A DNA stretch of 61,412 nucleotides from an uncultured Clostridia bacterium (GTDB lineage: Bacteria; Bacillota; Clostridia; Oscillospirales; CAG-272): positions 1 to 61,412 of the forward strand of contig CANRFY010000003.1 of the NCBI GenBank assembly GCA_947630015.1, written 5' to 3'. Shown here piece by piece: positions 57,671 to 61,412 of the stretch. Numbering within the stretch: the stretch's first letter is position 1; each line of letters starts with the position of its first letter. Both the position numbers and the translations under genes were made by a program. The notes beneath the pieces are model-generated. The model did not search any database. It was not told the origin of the DNA and worked only from the letters and a program-made list of their open reading frames with translations.

Positions 57671-58240
57671 ATGTGCAGCGAAAACAGATCGAAACTTGAC
57701 AAATTGCTTCTTGATGTCAGAAGCGGCGACGACGATGCCTGCGCGGAGCTGATCCGCACGTATTCGCCGCTGATAAGCGGACTTGTCAGGTGTACGATGG
57801 CGAAAATGCCGCCCTCGGCGAGGATCGACGAGGACGAGCTTTTGCAGGAAGCGGCCATAAAGCTGTATCAGGCGGCGCTTTCATATGAGGGCGGCGACGT
57901 CAGCTTCGGGCTGTACGCCAAGATCTGCATTAAAAACAGGATGGTATCGCTTTTGCGCAGCCATTCCGGCGGAGGCGAGATCTCGTTCGACGAGATCGCG
58001 GACGAGCTGCCCGATCCCGAGGATCGCGATCCTTCGCACAAAGTTCTCGAAAGGGAAAATGAACACGAACTCGATATGCGCATAAGACGCGTACTGTCGC
58101 CGCTTGAATATGACGTTTTCAATCTTTACATCGACGGGGTGCGGACGACGGAAATCGCAAAGGCGCTTTCCGTAAGTACGAAAACGGCCGAGAACGCCGT
58201 TTACAGGATGAGATCGAAAATACAAAAACTGCTTTACTGA
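57671..58240 (+). CDS. RNA polymerase sigma factor, SigH-like
   Basis: A 189-residue sigma-70-family protein. Region 2 (about 30-105) includes the -10 recognition segment DEDELLQEAAIKLYQAALSY and VSFGLYAKICIKNRMVSLLR. Region 4 (about 138-187) holds LSPLEYDVFNLYIDGVRTTEIAKALSVSTKTAENAVYRMRSKI, resembling SigH (LxxLExxVxxLYLDG ... EIxxxLxxxxKSxDNAxxRxxxK). There is no region 3. rlmB lies 500 nt downstream, as it lies near sigH in Bacillus. SigH governs entry into sporulation, but here the protein is diverged, so another alternative role is possible. It has no visible promoter other than those within the repeat array. Confidence 0.85.
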   Translation: MCSENRSKLDKLLLDVRSGDDDACAELIRTYSPLISGLVRCTMAKMPPSARIDEDELLQEAAIKLYQAALSYEGGDVSFGLYAKICIKNRMVSLLRSHSGGGEISFDEIADELPDPEDRDPSHKVLERENEHELDMRIRRVLSPLEYDVFNLYIDGVRTTEIAKALSVSTKTAENAVYRMRSKIQKLLY

Positions 58241-58319
58241 ATATATCGGTGACGAGCCGTTATATAGCCAATGCACAAAAGGTGCATGACGCAATACATA
58301 TTCAAAGTGAGGAAAAACA

Positions 58320-58577
58320 ATGTACCAGGACAAAACGCTTGTATGCGTAACGTGCGGCAAAGAGTTTACTTTTACCGCCGGTGAACAGGCATTCTATGCC
58401 GAAAAGGGACTTCTGCACGAACCGAAGCACTGCCGTTCCTGCAAGGAAGCAAGAAAAGGCAAGTATGATGCAGTTTGCGCTGAATGCGGCAAACCTTGCA
58501 AGGTGAACTTCGAGCCGTCAGGCGACAGACCTGTTTATTGCAACGAGTGTTACGCTAACAGAAGAAGACAGCAGTAA
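58320..58577 (+). CDS. Double zinc-ribbon protein (CxxC-x17-CxxC type)
   Basis: An 85-residue protein with eight ordered cysteines. Ribbon 1 uses Cys9, Cys12, Cys38 and Cys41; ribbon 2 uses Cys53, Cys56, Cys74 and Cys77. The TLVCVTCGKEFTFTAGEQAFY start is characteristic of a common small zinc-binding family in Firmicutes and other bacteria. The function is unknown; nucleic-acid binding is often supposed. GTGAGG is 7 nt upstream. A TGCAC/GTGCA hairpin lies about 35 nt before the start. A terminator follows, so it is probably monocistronic or co-transcribed with the sigma gene. Confidence 0.88.
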   Translation: MYQDKTLVCVTCGKEFTFTAGEQAFYAEKGLLHEPKHCRSCKEARKGKYDAVCAECGKPCKVNFEPSGDRPVYCNECYANRRRQQ

Positions 58578-58592
58578 ACAATATGACAATAC

Positions 58593-58626
58593 GGAGCCGT
58601 ATGAAAAATACGGCTCCTTTGTTTTT
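58593..58626 (+). terminator. Terminator after the zinc-ribbon gene
   Basis: GGAGCCGTAT-GAAAA-ATACGGCTCC, a 10-bp stem, then TTTGTTTTT. Confidence 0.9.
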
Positions 58627-58672
58627 GGCGATGATAAAATTTCGATTTCGGCGATTCTTTTTGCAAAAATTA

Positions 58673-58701
58673 TGTACAAACAGAAAATTGTGTGATATAA
58701 T
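58673..58701 (+). promoter_or_regulatory. Promoter of rlmB
   Basis: TGTACA (58673-58678), 17-bp spacer, TATAAT (58696-58701), about 45 nt before the start. The -35 matches 4 of 6. Confidence 0.55.
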
Positions 58702-58747
58702 ATAAGATGTATGATTGTATAAGTGAAAGTGTGTGCCTTGAAATTAT

Positions 58748-59521
58748 ATGCCCGATAAGGTGAGATTTGACCGAAAAGCCGCCGCTGCGGACGGCGCCGT
58801 CATAGGACGAAACGCCGTGCGCGAGCTTCTTCGCTCGGGCCGCGACATCGATAAGATATTCGCGAAGCGCGGCGAGCGCGAGGGAAGCATCAACGAGCTT
58901 TTGGCGGAGGCGCGATCGCGCGGCATTCCGATCGTGGACGCCGACGCGTCGAAGCTCGACGCGATGTCGGGCGGCGAGCGCCATCAGGGGATCGTAGCAT
59001 TCGCCGCCGAATGCGAATACGGCACGATTGACGACATATTCAAAAGTGCGGAGTCCAAGGCAGAAAAGCCGCTGATCGCGATCGCGGACGGCGTGAACGA
59101 TCCGCACAATCTCGGCGCGATCATCAGATGCGTCGAATGCGCGGGCGCGCACGGGCTTATAATCCCGAAGCGTCATTCGGTCGGCGTGACGCCGGCCGTG
59201 ACCAGATCGTCGGCGGGAGCCGTCGAGCATACGACGATAGTGCGCGTGACGAATTTAGCCGACGCCGTCGAGGAATTGAAGCGCCGCGGCGTATGGATAT
59301 TTGCCGCCGAGGCAGGCGGCACGCCGTATTACGAATGCGATTTCAAATCGCCGACGGCGATCATATTCGGAAGCGAGGGCGGAGGCGTCAGCAGACTGCT
59401 GCGCGACAGAAGCGATTTTATCGCGTCGATACCGATGTACGGCTCCGTGAATTCGCTGAACGTATCGTGCGCGGCGGCAGTAATACTGTCCGAAGCGGCG
59501 CGTCAGATGAGGCGCGACTGA
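58748..59521 (+). CDS. rlmB: 23S rRNA (guanosine-2'-O)-methyltransferase RlmB (TrmH family)
   Basis: A 257-residue SPOUT methyltransferase. An N-terminal substrate-binding domain (about 12-85; VIGRNAVRELLRSGRDIDKIF) is followed by the trefoil-knot catalytic domain. That domain has motif 1 DGVNDPHNLGAIIRCVECAGAHGLI (about 116-140), motif 2 IIFGSEGGGVS (about 205-215) and motif 3 IPMYGSVNSLNVSCAAAVILSEA (about 227-250). By family knowledge it uses SAM to methylate G2251 (E. coli number) or a related guanosine. No clear Shine-Dalgarno precedes the ATG. A large membrane-protein gene starts 61 nt later. Confidence 0.92.
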   Translation: MPDKVRFDRKAAAADGAVIGRNAVRELLRSGRDIDKIFAKRGEREGSINELLAEARSRGIPIVDADASKLDAMSGGERHQGIVAFAAECEYGTIDDIFKSAESKAEKPLIAIADGVNDPHNLGAIIRCVECAGAHGLIIPKRHSVGVTPAVTRSSAGAVEHTTIVRVTNLADAVEELKRRGVWIFAAEAGGTPYYECDFKSPTAIIFGSEGGGVSRLLRDRSDFIASIPMYGSVNSLNVSCAAAVILSEAARQMRRD

Positions 59522-59582
59522 TTCGGCCGGCACATGATATCTCTTTAGTGTACGACAATAAATCGAAAGGCAAGGTCAGGAT

Positions 59583-61412
59583 ATGAGCGAAGAAAAACGG
59601 GAAAGCGAGCTTGATATAAACGAGCTTTTGCGTAAATATCTTCCTGATGAAGCACAGGACGGCGACGAAAACACGGCGCCGGCGGGCGGCGACGCCGCGC
59701 CGAAGCCGCAGCCGCGCCGCCGGCGCACAGCGGCGCGCAGAGCGCCCGAGGGCGCGAAGGAGGCCGCCGCATCCGATGAGAAGGCGGCGCCCGCTCCGGA
59801 CGCTTCCGGCGATACGCTGAAGATCGACGCGCGCGACGATATGCCGACGGGAGTGTTCACATTCGACGACGAGCAAAAGAGATCGTATGAGCCGGACGCG
59901 AGCGCGTTTTCGGCATACGGCGACGGCGAGGCGTCGGAATCTTACGATTATATAGACGAGGAAGCGAAATCGTCCGACGCGGACGGCGAAAAGCCGGACG
60001 GCGCGGCCGATGACGGCGCGGAGGAGACGGAAAGCGGCACGGACGACGGCGGCGAGGGAAGCGGCGACGAGCTGAACATAGACGACGAATCGCTCTATGA
60101 TCTCGGGCTTGGCGGCGACGACGCGGACGTCGATCCGTTCGACATGAATATACTGCTCGGCCTCGGCATGGAGGAGGAGCTGGAACAGGCTGTCGGCGCT
60201 GAAAAAGTTTCGCGGTTCGTGGAAAAGCAGCAGGACGATCTGCACCGCACCGAATCGCTCAACCGCGAGCGCGCCGAGCTTTCGTATGAATACACGGCTA
60301 AATCGCAGACGCGCGAGGTCGTGGAGATGTACAACGGCGCGTACCGCGCCTCGAAGATCAGACTGATCGCGGCGGTCGTGCTGACGCTTATCCTGTTTGT
60401 GTTTGAATGTCATTCGATGTTCGGGATCGAACTCGGAGGCGCGTTCGATCCGGAGACGTATCCCGTCGTGTTCATCATGGCCGGCCTCCAGATCACGTTC
60501 ATAATCGCCGCGCTGTCGTATAAAGCGATATTCTCCGGCCTCCGCGATTTTCTGCGCGGCAGACCGACGCCCGAATGCATATCGGGATTTTCGCTCATAT
60601 TCGTGACGCTTTACGATATCGCGATCTCGTTCACGAAAGCGGGCGGATTCGGCGAGACGGGACTTGAGACATTCCATCTGCCGGTCGCCGTCGGACTTTT
60701 GATGATGTACGCGTACCAGCTTTTAAACGTGCGCCGCGAGATATACAGCTTCGGCGTCATCTCGTCGAGAAAGAAGAAATTCGCGCTGACGAGCTTGTCG
60801 ATGGCGGAATCTCAGCTCGAGCATGAGGCGTTCTCCGATCTGATGGAGGAGGACGACAGGGCGGAGGATATAAGCGTTCTCAAGGTCGAGGGCGCCGATT
60901 TCGTCGGCGACTACTTCCTGCGCACGAACAGATACCCGGGCGGCCGCAAATTCATCGGATTTATAATCCCGTGCGTGCTTGTCGTCGCGGCCGTGTTCTT
61001 CGCCAGCACATACAACGGCGAATACGCGTTCTACGACGGACTGCACTCCGCGATCGCAGCCGCGCTGATGGGACTGCCGATCTCGGTATTCTATATGTTC
61101 TCGCATCCGTTCTACCGCGCCGTTTCAAAGGCGCGCGAGGATGAATGCACGATTGTCGGCGAGGGATCGGTCGAGGAATACGCCGACGCGGCGATAATAA
61201 GCTTCGACGATAAGAACGTGTTCCCGTCGACGGGAGTCAATGTGCGCGGTATCAACGTATTCGGCAACAACAGGATCGACCGCGTGCTGTATTACGCGGC
61301 GAGCGTATTCTGCACCGTCGGCGGTCCGCTTGCGGACGTATTCGATCTCGCGACGCGCGATATCGGCCATTCCGACGACGTAATGCTCGGACGGTGCCTG
61401 CCGGGACTGCTT
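59583..61412 (+). CDS. Large membrane protein with a degenerate P-type-ATPase-like segment, cut by the window end
   Basis: Open from the ATG at 59583 (AAGGTCAGG upstream) to the last base, at least 610 residues. An acidic, disordered Ala/Asp/Glu-rich region (about 1-235) is followed by four transmembrane segments between about 258 and 385, a soluble stretch (about 390-455) and a helix pair (about 460-515). Then comes ISFDDKNVFPSTGVNVRG (about 540-557) with YYAASVFCTVGGPLADVFDLA after it. That block aligns by eye with the DKTGTLT phosphorylation motif and following helix of P-type ATPases. Asp543 and Lys544 are kept, but the TGT is lost, so a non-phosphorylating relative is plausible. Function unknown; the C-terminus is outside the window. 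Confidence 0.7.
   Translation, partial: MSEEKRESELDINELLRKYLPDEAQDGDENTAPAGGDAAPKPQPRRRRTAARRAPEGAKEAAASDEKAAPAPDASGDTLKIDARDDMPTGVFTFDDEQKRSYEPDASAFSAYGDGEASESYDYIDEEAKSSDADGEKPDGAADDGAEETESGTDDGGEGSGDELNIDDESLYDLGLGGDDADVDPFDMNILLGLGMEEELEQAVGAEKVSRFVEKQQDDLHRTESLNRERAELSYEYTAKSQTREVVEMYNGAYRASKIRLIAAVVLTLILFVFECHSMFGIELGGAFDPETYPVVFIMAGLQITFIIAALSYKAIFSGLRDFLRGRPTPECISGFSLIFVTLYDIAISFTKAGGFGETGLETFHLPVAVGLLMMYAYQLLNVRREIYSFGVISSRKKKFALTSLSMAESQLEHEAFSDLMEEDDRAEDISVLKVEGADFVGDYFLRTNRYPGGRKFIGFIIPCVLVVAAVFFASTYNGEYAFYDGLHSAIAAALMGLPISVFYMFSHPFYRAVSKAREDECTIVGEGSVEEYADAAIISFDDKNVFPSTGVNVRGINVFGNNRIDRVLYYAASVFCTVGGPLADVFDLATRDIGHSDDVMLGRCLPGLL

Overview
The window looks like a chromosomal segment of a moderately GC-rich, spore-forming Clostridia-type Bacillota, probably a host- or plant-fibre-associated lineage. 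The evidence is the S10-spc-alpha ribosomal supercluster in Firmicutes order with zinc-type S14, S4 and L36; a gpr-spoIIP sporulation pair; a SigH-like sigma factor next to rlmB; SigA-type promoters (TTGACA/TTTACA-17-TATAAT); strong Shine-Dalgarno sites; and NfnAB bifurcating-type oxidoreductase genes typical of anaerobes. There is no phage, IS element, rRNA operon or CRISPR array.

Layout. 1-5.4 kb, mostly minus: tRNA-Val, a frameshifted DUF2500 gene, a GH43 exo-galactanase-like enzyme and a large GH2 enzyme (plant galactan breakdown). 5.4-9.2 kb, plus: a secreted orphan protein and a FtsX-type ABC exporter (two permeases plus ATPase). 9.2-18 kb, minus: a housekeeping run ftsK/spoIIIE - zinc-ribbon membrane protein - tmk - DJ-1 - 5-formyl-THF cyclo-ligase - CPBP protease - mltG - alpha/beta hydrolase. 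18.1-30.1 kb, plus: a split TSUP transporter, rpsO, pnp, a VanY peptidase with a lipoprotein, DUF4272, nfnAB, an XRE regulator and a radical-SAM protein. 30.1-33.7 kb, minus: a YtrA-type GntR regulator with its ABC transporter, a single-pass membrane protein and a GNAT enzyme; a long repeat lies in inverted orientation on both sides of the GntR-ABC genes. 33.9-35.5 kb: lnt. 35.65-51.55 kb: one long co-directional run of 31 genes, rpsJ to rplQ, with secY, adk, map, infA and rpoA. 51.7-54.0 kb, minus: spoIIP and gpr. 54.3-61.4 kb, plus: an OppA-type lipoprotein, DUF4364, a tandem array of structured repeats, sigH-like, a double zinc ribbon, rlmB and a membrane protein cut by the window end.

The most unusual object is 56.89-57.60 kb: four tandem units of 134-135 bp plus two partial units. 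Each full unit folds into two hairpins whose arms interlock with those of the neighbouring unit. The array starts at a consensus promoter, each unit carries an extended -10 box or a near copy of it, and the array ends just before the SigH-like gene. Hairpin heads differ between units with compensatory base changes, which suggests selection on structure. A second repeat family, conserved arms around swapped palindromic cores, occurs about ten times in this window, always between genes and mostly at 3' ends.
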